Notes: a model not told the origin generated them from the sequence alone. 10,113 nt of DNA from Desulfotignum sp. (GCA_021737445.1 JAIPDY010000108.1:1-10113); one strand, 5' to 3'. Shown: positions 1 to 6,022, counted from the stretch's first letter. A program made the numbers and translations.

Positions 1-500
1 TTTTGATCAGGGAGCAGGTTTTCCGACAATATGGAATGCAGGTTAAGAAATGTGAAAGGATTAAACCCGATCAGGTCAGCCTCCTGGATGAGCATTTCAA
101 TGGCTGCTTTGTGATTCAGGATCATCTGGGTTTCACGCATATCCTTGCCCTTGGCTGCCTGTCCGAATTGGATGAGATTTTGGGTATCAAGGCGGTTGTA
201 AGTATTCCCCTCCAGACGGGATGAGGCCCATTTCATTGAAGACCCAGTAACCTTTTGCTCAGCATTTAAAACCACCCTGGGACCAGGTTTGTAAACCAGT
301 GCGATGCTTTCACCTTCCGTGGTGATGTGCTTGTCTTTCAGGAGGCGTTTTAACCGGCGCTGCAGGGTACGACGATGGAGGGCTTTGGGCAGATGAGAGA
401 GGAGCGCACTCTCAAGCGCTGAGATTCCAATCCCTCTGGTATGTTCTGAAATTATCCGTTCTATCAGATCCAATTCTTGAGCAGGCACGATACGCGACAT
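1..500 (-). CDS. Fic-family protein, class II type, N-terminal part (runs off left edge)
   Basis: The minus strand reads open from an ATG at 500-498 to the window edge, giving 166 residues without a stop. Residues about 20-65 look like a winged helix-turn-helix rich in Arg and Lys. Residues 93-98 read SSRLEG, which fits the (S/T)xxxE(G/N) inhibitory-helix motif, followed by NTYNRLDTQNLI and by RETQMILNHKAAIEML at 122-137. This is the usual start of the Fic helical core. The catalytic HPFxxGNGR loop would lie outside the window and is not seen. Fic proteins usually transfer AMP from ATP to protein hydroxyls, and the inhibitory Glu (E97 here) blocks this until relieved. The start is supported by AAGGAG 9 bases upstream. 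The winged helix plus an inverted repeat just upstream suggest autoregulation. The family call is firm; the target is unknown. Confidence 0.8.
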   Translation of the reverse strand, partial: MSRIVPAQELDLIERIISEHTRGIGISALESALLSHLPKALHRRTLQRRLKRLLKDKHITTEGESIALVYKPGPRVVLNAEQKVTGSSMKWASSRLEGNTYNRLDTQNLIQFGQAAKGKDMRETQMILNHKAAIEMLIQEADLIGFNPFTFLNLHSILSENLLPDQ

Positions 501-517
501 GGGCATTTCTCCTTGAG

Positions 518-538
518 AAATTTGTGCAAAACAAATTT
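518..538. promoter_or_regulatory. Perfect inverted repeat upstream of fic, candidate operator
   Basis: AAATTTG at 518-524 and CAAATTT at 532-538 form a perfect 7-bp inverted repeat with a 7-base centre. It lies between the fic ribosome site (AAGGAG, about 509-514) and a possible -35 TTGACG read on the minus strand at 547-542. Binding here would block fic transcription. That the Fic protein's own winged helix binds it is inference. Confidence 0.4.
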
Positions 539-669
539 ATACGTCAATATAAAAATATCCGTTCAGCAATTTTCGACCACATTGAAACCCATGCGGCGCA
601 TCCGGCAGACCTTCGATGCAGCATTCGTTCAATCGTCCAAACACAGATCTGGAAAGCGATCCGTGGACG

Positions 670-867
670 TTATGGACGATGATTTTTTGAAAAAGTTTTA
701 TTTTCTTTTGTTAAATCGATAGGATCAGCTTGCTCATGACTTAACTCCTTATATTTTAAGCCCAAATCCCTGAGTGATGTCGAGATTAAATGGTTACAAT
801 TGTCAATAGGAAGTTCATAAGCATCCCCATCATCAGAAAAACTTGATTGGCCAGAATTCGAATTCAT
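670..867 (-). CDS. Small hypothetical protein, 65 aa
   Basis: The start chosen is the ATG at 867-865, because GAGGAGGG sits 8 bases upstream as a near-ideal ribosome site. A longer reading from 924 has no such signal. The product starts MNSNSGQSSFSDDGDAYELP and is acidic in its first half and more basic at the end. It has no signal peptide, membrane segment or recognised motif. Its last 20 residues are lysine and asparagine rich, so the true gene may have been longer and be cut or frameshifted here. No function is proposed. Confidence 0.4.
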   Translation of the reverse strand: MNSNSGQSSFSDDGDAYELPIDNCNHLISTSLRDLGLKYKELSHEQADPIDLTKENKTFSKNHRP

Positions 868-1225
868 AATAATACCCTCCTCTTTTTGTGTTGTGCTAAT
901 CACAGTGTGTGCAATATGTGCCACATTTAATATTTACAGTCTTTTGCATTTAAAACTGTCCATGTATCATCCAGAATATTTATCAGGCTTCACCATATCA
1001 CTGGAAAAATATGAACTATTGTTGCCAGGAAACTTACGATGTCGTGAAACAAATTGATTAGCGAGGACCGCCTCAAAGTTCAGTCCAGACAGTGAACTTA
1101 CTCTGACCTGTTTATTTAATCCCAGCATACAGGATTGAATAAAAATTGCAAGTAAATAAACCATATCTAACTGCTGTTCTGGCCATTTCAGCCATCAGTC
1201 AGGTCTTCTTCACTATCTGAGATAA
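868..1225. other. Gene-poor stretch with short open frames only
   Basis: No gene is recognised. A minus-strand open frame of 65 codons (1164-967) lacks a ribosome site and family resemblance. A 27-codon frame from about 1190 on the minus strand and a 30-codon frame on the plus strand at 962 are equally unsupported. The base composition and lack of motifs fit eroded sequence. Confidence 0.4.
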
Positions 1226-1421
1226 TCAAGCAGCATACCTGATTACTTCCAATTCAGCTGCACTATCAACATTTCCCACAATAGCATCTACGCGCTCCAA
1301 CACCGCATCATCCAGTAAATACTCGCTACATCCGACGTATTGAATGATAACACGAGAGTCAGCGGCCTACGATAGGTGATCCGCTGGACTCAGCCGTTGG
1401 CCATTCATTCAAATTTCTCAT
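1226..1421 (-). pseudogene. Small protein gene, apparently frameshifted
   Basis: An ATG at 1421-1419 opens MRNLNEWPTAESSGSPIVG and ends soon after at a TGA near 1364. The adjacent frame then runs without stops from 1366 to a TGA at 1228-1226, reading ADSRVIIQYVGCSEYLLDD and on through LERVDAIVGN to VIRYAA. The second part has a natural, acidic protein-like composition but no start of its own. One lost or gained base near 1362-1368 would join the two into a protein of about 65 residues. It follows the alpha/beta hydrolase on the same strand by 37 bases. No family is recognised, and the ribosome site is weak. A sequencing error at the shift point would give the same picture. Confidence 0.35.
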
Positions 1422-1458
1422 GTGTTTGGATGTTTTGCTAACCGCCAGAGAATTGTAA

Positions 1459-2253
1459 TCAACTACTCGTGATCTTTTGGTTGAGCCACTTGTATATCGT
1501 TTTGCCAAAACCAAATCTCTCCGGTTCGCTAAGTAAATTATGAGCAGCTTCAGGAAAAGCTAAGAAATCATATCTATATTTCTTCGCCCAACTTTGAAGT
1601 CTTTCGAATTCAAAAAAATAGTCCCTGCCTGCAGCGACAACTGCGACTGGAGTTGAAGTGATTTGGTTCGCTTTAAGTTTGAAACCTGGGAGGACCATCT
1701 GCCTTATGGCCCGGGACGATTCCAAGCACAGTCTTTCAAAATGAGCATCGAGTTTTTCCGATGAGATATCATCAAAAAACAAACGTTCACACATTTTCTG
1801 GTTTCTGATTGATGTCTTACGCCCAAGGGTTGCCGTTATACCCGCTATAGGCTGACGAAGGAAATATTTTATTGGCAGCCATAAGCTGCTTCCCATGGCA
1901 GGACAGGGAGTTATAATTACTGAAGCCAGCCCCAGCTCTTCATTCTTTTCCAAAAATTTTTGCACAATGAGCCCGCCCATGGAATGACCAATCAGAATCG
2001 GTTTATCAAGAGCCAATTCACCTAAGACAGACTCCACCTCGGCGACGTAGTCCATGATCCCAAGACCAACAACACCTTCCGATTTCCTTTTTCCATGGCC
2101 TGGCAGATCGAAGGCGTAACTGGTAAAACCTTTTTCAGCCAGATAGTCCATAAGGGGCTCCCAACACCAGGCACCATGCCAGGCACCATGGACAAACAGT
2201 AACGGGGGCCGGGAATTTTCACCAATGCCTTTTACCTCCAATATCTCTCTCAT
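1459..2253 (-). CDS. Alpha/beta hydrolase, 264 aa
   Basis: This is a complete single-domain alpha/beta hydrolase, probably cytoplasmic as no signal peptide is visible. HGAW at 22-25 is the oxyanion-loop motif. DLPGHG follows at 49-54. GHSMGG at 89-94 is the nucleophile elbow with Ser91. Asp211 in AAGRD is the likely catalytic acid and His238 in AAHN the catalytic base, so the triad is intact. The length is normal for the family. The start at 2253 is preferred over an upstream in-frame ATG at 2271 because AGGAG lies 7 bases before it. The substrate cannot be told from sequence; esterase, lipase-like or C-C hydrolase activity are all possible. Neighbours are unrelated scraps, so context does not help. 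Confidence 0.88.
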   Translation of the reverse strand: MREILEVKGIGENSRPPLLFVHGAWHGAWCWEPLMDYLAEKGFTSYAFDLPGHGKRKSEGVVGLGIMDYVAEVESVLGELALDKPILIGHSMGGLIVQKFLEKNEELGLASVIITPCPAMGSSLWLPIKYFLRQPIAGITATLGRKTSIRNQKMCERLFFDDISSEKLDAHFERLCLESSRAIRQMVLPGFKLKANQITSTPVAVVAAGRDYFFEFERLQSWAKKYRYDFLAFPEAAHNLLSEPERFGFGKTIYKWLNQKITSS

Positions 2254-2271
2254 GGCCAATCTCCTATGCAT

Positions 2272-2569
2272 TAGCGTTACAAAGTTTCAGCCTTATTCCA
2301 CCTTTTTGATATTGGGCCAATAACTTCATATGTGGTTCCGTCTATCTTGAAAATTCAAACGTTATCTGATCACACAAGACAACCGCTGCATAATTTTAAC
2401 CATCATGGATTCTGGAAAAGCTCAATCATATTAAAGGTGGCTGCAAGAATACACTCCCATATTATATTTCATAACATCTCCCGGAAGTCCAGACAGAAAA
2501 ATTTCCACCGGTTTTGATAATGCAGATTAACCGGCGTACCATTGCCTTCCGGAACTCACAGGTATATAA
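2272..2569. other. Intergenic stretch with unrecognised coding scraps
   Basis: No intact gene is seen. On the minus strand several short frames read protein-like pieces, such as VEIFLSGLPGDVMKYNMG near 2500-2447 and KIDGTTYEVIGPISKRW near 2345-2295, each ended by a stop. They may be remnants of older genes. None is assigned. Confidence 0.3.
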
Positions 2570-2577
2570 ATGGGAAA

Positions 2578-2642
2578 GCCCCAAAGCCCTATCAGGGCAT
2601 GGGGCCTGCTGAAGTTTTTTGCTTGTCCAGACCCAGCAGGCC
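2578..2642. repeat. Two overlapping inverted repeats (alternative hairpins)
   Basis: GCCCC (2578-2582) and GCCCT (2586-2590) can pair with AGGGC (2594-2598) and GGGGC (2601-2605), giving a nested stem with a 3-base loop. GGCCTGCTG (2603-2611) also pairs perfectly with CAGCAGGCC (2634-2642). The two stems share 2603-2605, so in full they cannot coexist. There is no T-tract after the second, so it is not a standard terminator. They lie just upstream of the ORF at 2657. Confidence 0.45.
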
Positions 2643-2656
2643 AGGTATTATCCAGC

Positions 2657-2986
2657 ATGGCAAAAAGCAAATTACATAATATTGATGATAAGCAGCCCTA
2701 TGAGCCTCTGGTTGATCTGATTGGCTTCCAGACAAAGCCAGGCAACCGGATTAAAGACTATCTGAAAAGCCATGGCATGCTAAAATTGTCCCTCATAGAC
2801 CTCATGGATTTGTTCCTGCCACCGGCATCAAATGCGTATATCACCGAAGATAACTTCTGGTTAGCTATCAATTTGGAGCTACTCCACGAATTCACGAGGC
2901 GAACCACAATTCCAGCATTCTGTAAATTGGGCTTCAGATTCTTCACCACAAGATTTACAAACCCAATCATCATTATTTCCGATTAG
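2657..2986 (+). CDS. Hypothetical ORF, possibly truncated, about 109 aa
   Basis: The open frame extends further upstream to 2570, but the part from the ATG at 2657 reads most like protein: MAKSKLHNIDDKQPYEPLVD, then GFQTKPGNRIKDYLKSHGML and LSLIDLMDLFLPPASN. After about 2880 it overlaps the antisense zinc-ribbon ORF and the composition becomes less natural, so the real gene piece may end there. No clear ribosome site precedes either start. I do not recognise the family. It may be an N-terminal remnant of a larger gene. Confidence 0.3.
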   Translation: MAKSKLHNIDDKQPYEPLVDLIGFQTKPGNRIKDYLKSHGMLKLSLIDLMDLFLPPASNAYITEDNFWLAINLELLHEFTRRTTIPAFCKLGFRFFTTRFTNPIIIISD

Positions 2987-3034
2987 GGCGTATGTCCGGA
3001 CGGATAAATCCAAATCCTCTTTTCTGTTGCCCAT
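2879..3034 (-). CDS. Small zinc-ribbon protein, 51 aa
   Basis: The minus strand from ATG 3034-3032 to TAG 2881-2879 encodes 51 residues. The C-terminal half reads WVCKSCGEESEAQFTECWNCG: two CxxC knuckles separated by 12 residues, the spacing of a zinc ribbon. The same kind of ending occurs in proteins with a DUF2007-like domain plus zinc ribbon. Here the N-terminal domain is absent, so this may be the 3' end of a longer gene. The ribosome site is weak. The left inverted-repeat arm (2986-2996) lies inside the reading frame. The zinc-binding prediction is direct from the four Cys; expression is uncertain. Confidence 0.45.
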   Translation of the reverse strand: MGNRKEDLDLSVRTYALIGNNDDWVCKSCGEESEAQFTECWNCGSPREFVE

Positions 3035-3114
3035 CGATTGGACAATCAGTTAAGAAATGAGGATAAACCGCAAAAGTTTAAAGGATTATCCGCCTATGAT
3101 TCAGACATACGCCC
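2986..3114. repeat. 129-bp stretch bounded by inverted repeats (MITE-like)
   Basis: GGGCGTATGTC (2986-2996) and GACATACGCCC (3104-3114) are perfect 11-bp inverted repeats. Just inside, GGATAAATCC (3002-3011) and GGATTATCC (3083-3091) also match in inverted orientation with a one-base indel. The arrangement resembles the ends of an insertion sequence with only about 70 bp left between. No clear target-site duplication is visible and no transposase is present. Confidence 0.45.
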
Positions 3115-3212
3115 ATCAGAAAGAACTACACGAAGCCTGGCTTGATATCAAGACACTGGAGCGACTTTTTGCCAATGTTATCACAGAGGGGACAAACCGC
3201 GGGAAAACTTGA
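3057..3212 (+). CDS. Tiny hypothetical ORF, 51 aa
   Basis: From ATG 3057 the frame encodes MRINRKSLKDYPPMIQTYAH, then KELHEAWLDIKTLERLFANV and ends GTNRGKT. The middle is amphipathic and helix-prone. The nearest ribosome site is poor. The gene is divergent from the zinc-ribbon ORF, with 22 bases between the starts, and the right inverted-repeat arm lies in its frame, so both frames contain the codons ACA TAC GCC (Thr-Tyr-Ala) at the arms. The family is unknown and the ORF may be spurious. Confidence 0.25.
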   Translation: MRINRKSLKDYPPMIQTYAHQKELHEAWLDIKTLERLFANVITEGTNRGKT

Positions 3213-3294
3213 TTTATTAAGTCATTTGTGCAACTTTGACAGATAAAGACAATGATGCAATCAAAAAAACCGATGTTCTGTAAAGGATAGACAT

Positions 3295-4266
3295 ATGGCA
3301 ATGGCTGTTTCTGCACTGGTTGCAGGATTGATACTCCTTGTTTGGAGCGCGGACCGGTTTGTGGAAGGGGCTGCTGCCACTGCCCGGTATTTTAGCATGC
3401 CCCCGCTTTTGATCGGCATGGTGGTCGTGGGGTTCGGCACCTCAGCCCCGGAGATGGTGGTCTCAGCCCTGGCGGCATTACAGGGCAGTCCCGGGATCGC
3501 CCTGGGAAACGCCTATGGGTCCAACATCGCCAATATTGCCCTGATTCTGGGGATTACCGCATTGATAAGCCCCATCATGGTGCATTCCGCAGTGCTGCGC
3601 AAGGAGCTTCCGATCCTGACACTGGTTACGGCAGGTTCCGTGTTTCTGATGGCAGACCTTGTGCTTTCCTTTTCTGATGCCGTGATTCTTCTGGCGTTGT
3701 TCGCCGGTCTGATGGGCTGGACCATCATGCAGGGGATCCGGCAGAAGGCCGATCCCCTGGCAGCCCAGGTGGCAGCACAGGCAACAGACCGGACCATGTC
3801 CCTCAGGAGGTCTATTTTCTGGCTGGCAGCCGGGCTGGTGCTGCTGATCGCAAGTTCCCGCATGCTTGTGTGGGGAGCGGTACAAATGGCGCTCATCTTC
3901 CAAGTGAGCGACATGGTCATCGGCTTGACCATTGTGGCGGTTGGCACATCCCTGCCGGAGCTGGCATCTTCTGTTATTGCAGCACGCAGGGGAGAGCATG
4001 ATATCGCCCTGGGAAACGTGCTGGGGTCCAATCTTTTCAACACCCTTGCCGTGGTGGGAATCGCCGGTGTCATCCATCCCGTTGGGGTGGAACCGGCAAC
4101 CCTGTCACGGGACATGGCCGTAATGGGTGTGCTGACCCTGTCCCTTTTTGTTATCGGCTACGGATTTAAAGGCAGACAGGGCCGGATAAACCGGTTTGAA
4201 GGGGCTGTGCTGCTGGCGGTCTATCTTGGATACACCATCTATCTGCTCAGCACTGTGATTATTTGA
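3295..4266 (+). CDS. yrbG: Sodium/calcium antiporter, CaCA family, 323 aa
   Basis: This inner-membrane protein exchanges Ca2+ for Na+ or H+ in CaCA-family relatives. Both internally duplicated alpha repeats are visible. Alpha-1 has GFGTSAPE at 46-53 and GNAYGSNIAN at 71-80. Alpha-2 has AVGTSLPELASS at 215-226 and GNVLGSNLFN at 240-249. The acidic residues Glu53 and Glu222 sit in the ion-binding helices. About ten hydrophobic segments are arranged as two halves, with a basic, polar loop near 148-172 between them. The length is typical for the bacterial YrbG type. AAAGGA lies 9 bases before the ATG; a second in-frame ATG two codons later is equally possible. The gene is richer in GC than the flanking scraps and appears intact and monocistronic. 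The exact ion preference cannot be read from sequence. Confidence 0.92.
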   Translation: MAMAVSALVAGLILLVWSADRFVEGAAATARYFSMPPLLIGMVVVGFGTSAPEMVVSALAALQGSPGIALGNAYGSNIANIALILGITALISPIMVHSAVLRKELPILTLVTAGSVFLMADLVLSFSDAVILLALFAGLMGWTIMQGIRQKADPLAAQVAAQATDRTMSLRRSIFWLAAGLVLLIASSRMLVWGAVQMALIFQVSDMVIGLTIVAVGTSLPELASSVIAARRGEHDIALGNVLGSNLFNTLAVVGIAGVIHPVGVEPATLSRDMAVMGVLTLSLFVIGYGFKGRQGRINRFEGAVLLAVYLGYTIYLLSTVII

Positions 4267-4424
4267 TCAACCGATCTTGTCTGATTCATCAGGTCCCGGG
4301 ATAGTATTGAAAAAATGAAGAGGTGAAGAAAAACTTGTTTTCTTATGAAAAAATGCTTTAAAATCAAACAGTTTTATTTACTTTTTTACTTTTGGTTTTT
4401 TATAGAAAACATACGGGTGCCAAT

Positions 4425-4590
4425 ATGCACTATATGGAAATGGGAACCGAACAGGCCAGAATATTTATAGATGCCTCTCAACTATATGATGCATTTAGAG
4501 AGGCATATCGCAATGCGGCTGCTTACCGTGGCGGGATGCATTGGAAAAAAGCAAAAGGAAAGCAGTATCTTTTCCGTTCCCGGGGGGGGT
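4425..4590 (+). pseudogene. 5' fragment of a GSU2403-like nucleotidyltransferase gene
   Basis: From ATG 4425 the product begins MHYMEMGTEQARIFIDASQL, then YDAFREAYRNAAAYRGGMHW and KAKGKQYLFRSRGG. I recall this as the N-terminal pattern of the GSU2403 (NTP_transf_8-like) nucleotidyltransferase-fold proteins, especially RGGMHWK and KQYLFRS. Those proteins are several times longer. Here the homology stops at about 4588, where the sequence passes into pieces of an epimerase gene. The fragment thus lacks the catalytic region. AT-rich sequence upstream (4335-4405) could hold its old promoter. The family call rests on memory of the pattern, so it is moderate. Confidence 0.5.
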
Positions 4591-4770
4591 ATGGTGCAGG
4601 ACAGTCTGTTCAAAGGGTCGGTAATGTTTTTCAAAATATCTGCAATGTCCATCAGGGAGGCTGCTTTTTCAGCCACCGTTTTTGAATAGCAATAAGGCTG
4701 GTGATCAACACTGCTGGTCAGAACCACCCGCTTGACCGATGACTGACGGCTGGCAGACCCCAGCACATTA
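4591..4770 (-). pseudogene. Mosaic remnant of an epimerase gene: four separated pieces joined
   Basis: These 180 bases match the epimerase gene at 6583-7638 in four blocks in the same order. Bases 4591-4625 match 6619-6653, 4626-4663 match 6813-6851, 4658-4718 match 7104-7164, and 4711-4769 match 7244-7302. The missing stretches are about 159, 252 and 80 bp. Two joins sit on direct repeats, AGGCTG (4658-4663) and CTGCTGGT (4711-4718). Few mismatches are seen inside the blocks. On the minus strand the first three blocks stay in one frame (VLGSASRQSSVKRVVLTSS, then VDHQPYCYSKTVAEKAA, then SLMDIADILK). The fourth is out of frame. It keeps the Ser and YxxxK residues but no NAD-binding motif, so it cannot be an enzyme. 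Confidence 0.85.
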
Positions 4771-4777
4771 CACAGTT

Positions 4778-4817
4778 AAATTATCGGAAATGCTATATAT
4801 GGCATTTCCGATAATTT
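4778..4817. repeat. Perfect 16-bp inverted repeat, strong hairpin
   Basis: AAATTATCGGAAATGC (4778-4793) is followed, after 8 bases (TATATATG), by its exact reverse complement (4802-4817). A few loop bases can pair further. No T-tract follows on either strand, so it is not a normal intrinsic terminator. It starts 8 bases after the end of the epimerase mosaic. Confidence 0.85.
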
Positions 4818-4954
4818 CAATAACAGATCTGTTTGAAAATCGATCCATACTCACTCCAGGCAAAAGACTTTTGTCTCAATCCTCTCTAATCGAGGCGGTT
4901 TTTCTGGATCTGGGTATCGGAAACGCTGAAATGGCGATAAAAAAATGCTGAAAC
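4818..4954. other. Intergenic stretch without a recognised gene
   Basis: An open frame across it reads SILTPGKRLLSQSSLIEAVF near 4848-4907 but has no ribosome site of its own. It begins inside the mosaic remnant. CAAAAGACTTTTG at 4861-4873 is a small palindrome. Nothing else is supported. Confidence 0.3.
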
Positions 4955-4983
4955 TTGACCAAAAAACTTGACCATGATAATTT
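4955..4983 (+). promoter_or_regulatory. Candidate sigma-70 promoter of the toxin-antitoxin pair
   Basis: TTGACC (4955-4960), a 17-base spacer and TAATTT (4978-4983) form a reasonable -35/-10 pair 23 bases before the antitoxin start. AACTTGACCA occurs twice (4952-4961 and 4965-4974), so the -35 box is part of a short direct repeat that may be an operator for the antitoxin. Confidence 0.45.
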
Positions 4984-5006
4984 GAATAAAAACAGGAGAA
5001 GACATC

Positions 5007-5249
5007 ATGACTCAAACGATTTCAATCTCTGAATTTAAAGCAACCTGCCTTAAAATAATTGATCAGGTCAAAAACACGGGGGTGTCCATTATCGTTACAA
5101 AAAGGGGGGAACCCTATGCTCTGGTAACCAGACCACCGGCACCGGAAAACAATCAGTCATGGATAGGCAGATACAGGGACCAGATAAAGATCAACGGCGA
5201 TATTCTTGAACCGGTGGTGGATGAAAATGAATGGGACGTACTAAAATGA
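5007..5249 (+). CDS. Phd/YefM-family antitoxin, 80 aa
   Basis: The protein starts MTQTISISEFKATCLKIIDQ and continues VIVTKRGEPYALV-like at 27-40 (SIIVTKRGEPYALV). This is the typical Phd/YefM N-terminal DNA-binding fold: short strand, helix with FKA, then a beta hairpin with the RGEP turn. The C-terminal tail (about 48-80), rich in Asp, Glu and Trp, is where antitoxins of this group wrap the toxin. Length is normal. AGGAG lies 10 bases before the ATG. Its stop overlaps the toxin start by 4 bases (ATGA), so translation is coupled. Such antitoxins usually repress their own promoter, which here carries a direct repeat. Antitoxin assignment is firm from fold motifs plus the partner gene. Confidence 0.85.
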   Translation: MTQTISISEFKATCLKIIDQVKNTGVSIIVTKRGEPYALVTRPPAPENNQSWIGRYRDQIKINGDILEPVVDENEWDVLK

Positions 5250-5566
5250 ATCTGCTGCTTGACACGCATATTCTGTTGTGGAGTCTTACCGGTTCCGACA
5301 GAATGCCGTCTGAAATGAAAACCGCTCTGGAAGACCAATCAAACATCCTTTGGCTGTCGCCCATTTCAACTTGGGAAATATTGATGCTGCATGAAAAGAA
5401 ACGAATCCGGATTGATCACAGCGATCCGGTGAAATGGATCAAAAAGGTGCTGACCCGCCTGCCTTTCAAGGAAGCGCCCTTGAATCATGAAGTAGCAATT
5501 CAAAGCAGGCAGGTGGAATTGCCGCATCAAGATCCTGCAGATCGATTTCTCGTGGCCACTGCCTGA
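5246..5566 (+). pseudogene. PIN-domain (VapC-type) toxin, C-terminally truncated, 106 aa
   Basis: The start at 5246 is fixed by the ATGA overlap with the antitoxin and by the PIN opening MNLLLDTHILLW. Three acidic positions are visible: Asp6, Glu44 in STWE and Asp96 in QDPADR, the last followed by FLVATA. VapC proteins of this type run to roughly 125-130 residues and carry a further Asp in a LVTxD-like strand after the ATA helix. Here a TGA ends the frame at residue 106, and neither other frame downstream restores that strand. The metal site thus probably lacks one ligand and the toxin may be inactive. VapC enzymes cleave RNA, commonly tRNA, in known cases. The antitoxin next door is complete. 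Truncation by deletion or replacement of the 3' end is inferred. Confidence 0.75.
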
Positions 5567-5722
5567 CGTGGCGAAGAACCCGGATCTGATGAACCGGTTC
5601 ATTGACCAAAAATTGCCTGGGATTGTGTCCTTCCAGCAATTTTCAAATTGTGGGTTTTCAGGATCCTGTCCTGGACCGCCCCGGAAAAATGTCTGTCGGC
5701 ACGCTCATTTTCGGATCAAAAC
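5567..5722. other. Stretch between the toxin and the AF1514 gene, no gene recognised
   Basis: The plus frame from 5568 begins VAKNPDLMNRFIDQKLPGIV, which looks like a piece of real protein, but it has no ribosome site or recognised family. It may be a 3' scrap joined to the toxin gene when the toxin lost its end. No terminator with a T-tract is seen between the convergent toxin and AF1514 genes. Confidence 0.3.
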
Positions 5723-6022
5723 CTACATCTTCAGGATCATGAACACATATTCCCCTTCATTGAAATCGATGGTCAGGTTGGCGCCCCGGCCTTCGGCGTA
5801 ACGGATCCAGAAAGGGCGGTCGGATACGCCGCATTCGTAGTCCGGGTAGGATTCGCCGGTTTTATTGTTTTTCCATGACAGGATCATGGGGGCATCGCAT
5901 TTTTCAAATGCCATGTCTTTGGCTATCTGTTTGGCAGCTGAAAAGTCAAAGGCATCGTCTGTGACGGTCAGGTGGATGGTTTCCGGGGTCTGGTTTTCCG
6001 GGTTGATATGAATCTGTGCCAT
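5723..6022 (-). CDS. AF1514-family small protein, 99 aa
   Basis: The start at 6022 follows AAGGAGG, spaced 6 bases before the ATG. An upstream in-frame ATG at 6106 has no such site. The product starts MAQIHINPENQTPETIHLTV. Its core KQIAKDMAFEKCDAPMILSW (31-50) is followed by WIRYAEGRGANLTIDFNEGE (72-91) and the end YVFMILKM. This pattern, with the conserved Lys-Cys, the SW and the RGANLTIDFN block, is the one I know from AF1514-family proteins of archaea and sulfate-reducing bacteria. Their function is not established. It is cytoplasmic by appearance and complete. It is divergent from the SDR remnant, with 125 bases between, which may hold two facing promoters. The family call is from pattern memory. 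Confidence 0.7.
   Translation of the reverse strand: MAQIHINPENQTPETIHLTVTDDAFDFSAAKQIAKDMAFEKCDAPMILSWKNNKTGESYPDYECGVSDRPFWIRYAEGRGANLTIDFNEGEYVFMILKM

Noticed and set aside
477..722. Plus-strand open frame of 81 codons
   Set aside because: It starts inside the antisense fic gene, has no ribosome site and shows no family resemblance.
967..1164. Minus-strand open frame of 65 codons with a hydrophobic start
   Set aside because: No ribosome site and no recognisable pattern after the first residues; too weak to call.
3478..4115. Two long minus-strand open frames of about 200 codons each
   Set aside because: Both are antisense to the clearly coding antiporter; they are His/Cys/Arg rich with no motif or ribosome site, as expected for shadows of a GC-rich gene.
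5667..5679. 12-13 bp match (GGTCCAGGACAG, minus strand) to the epimerase 3' end at 6621-6632
   Set aside because: Flanks do not match; too short to call another mosaic piece, although it could be one.
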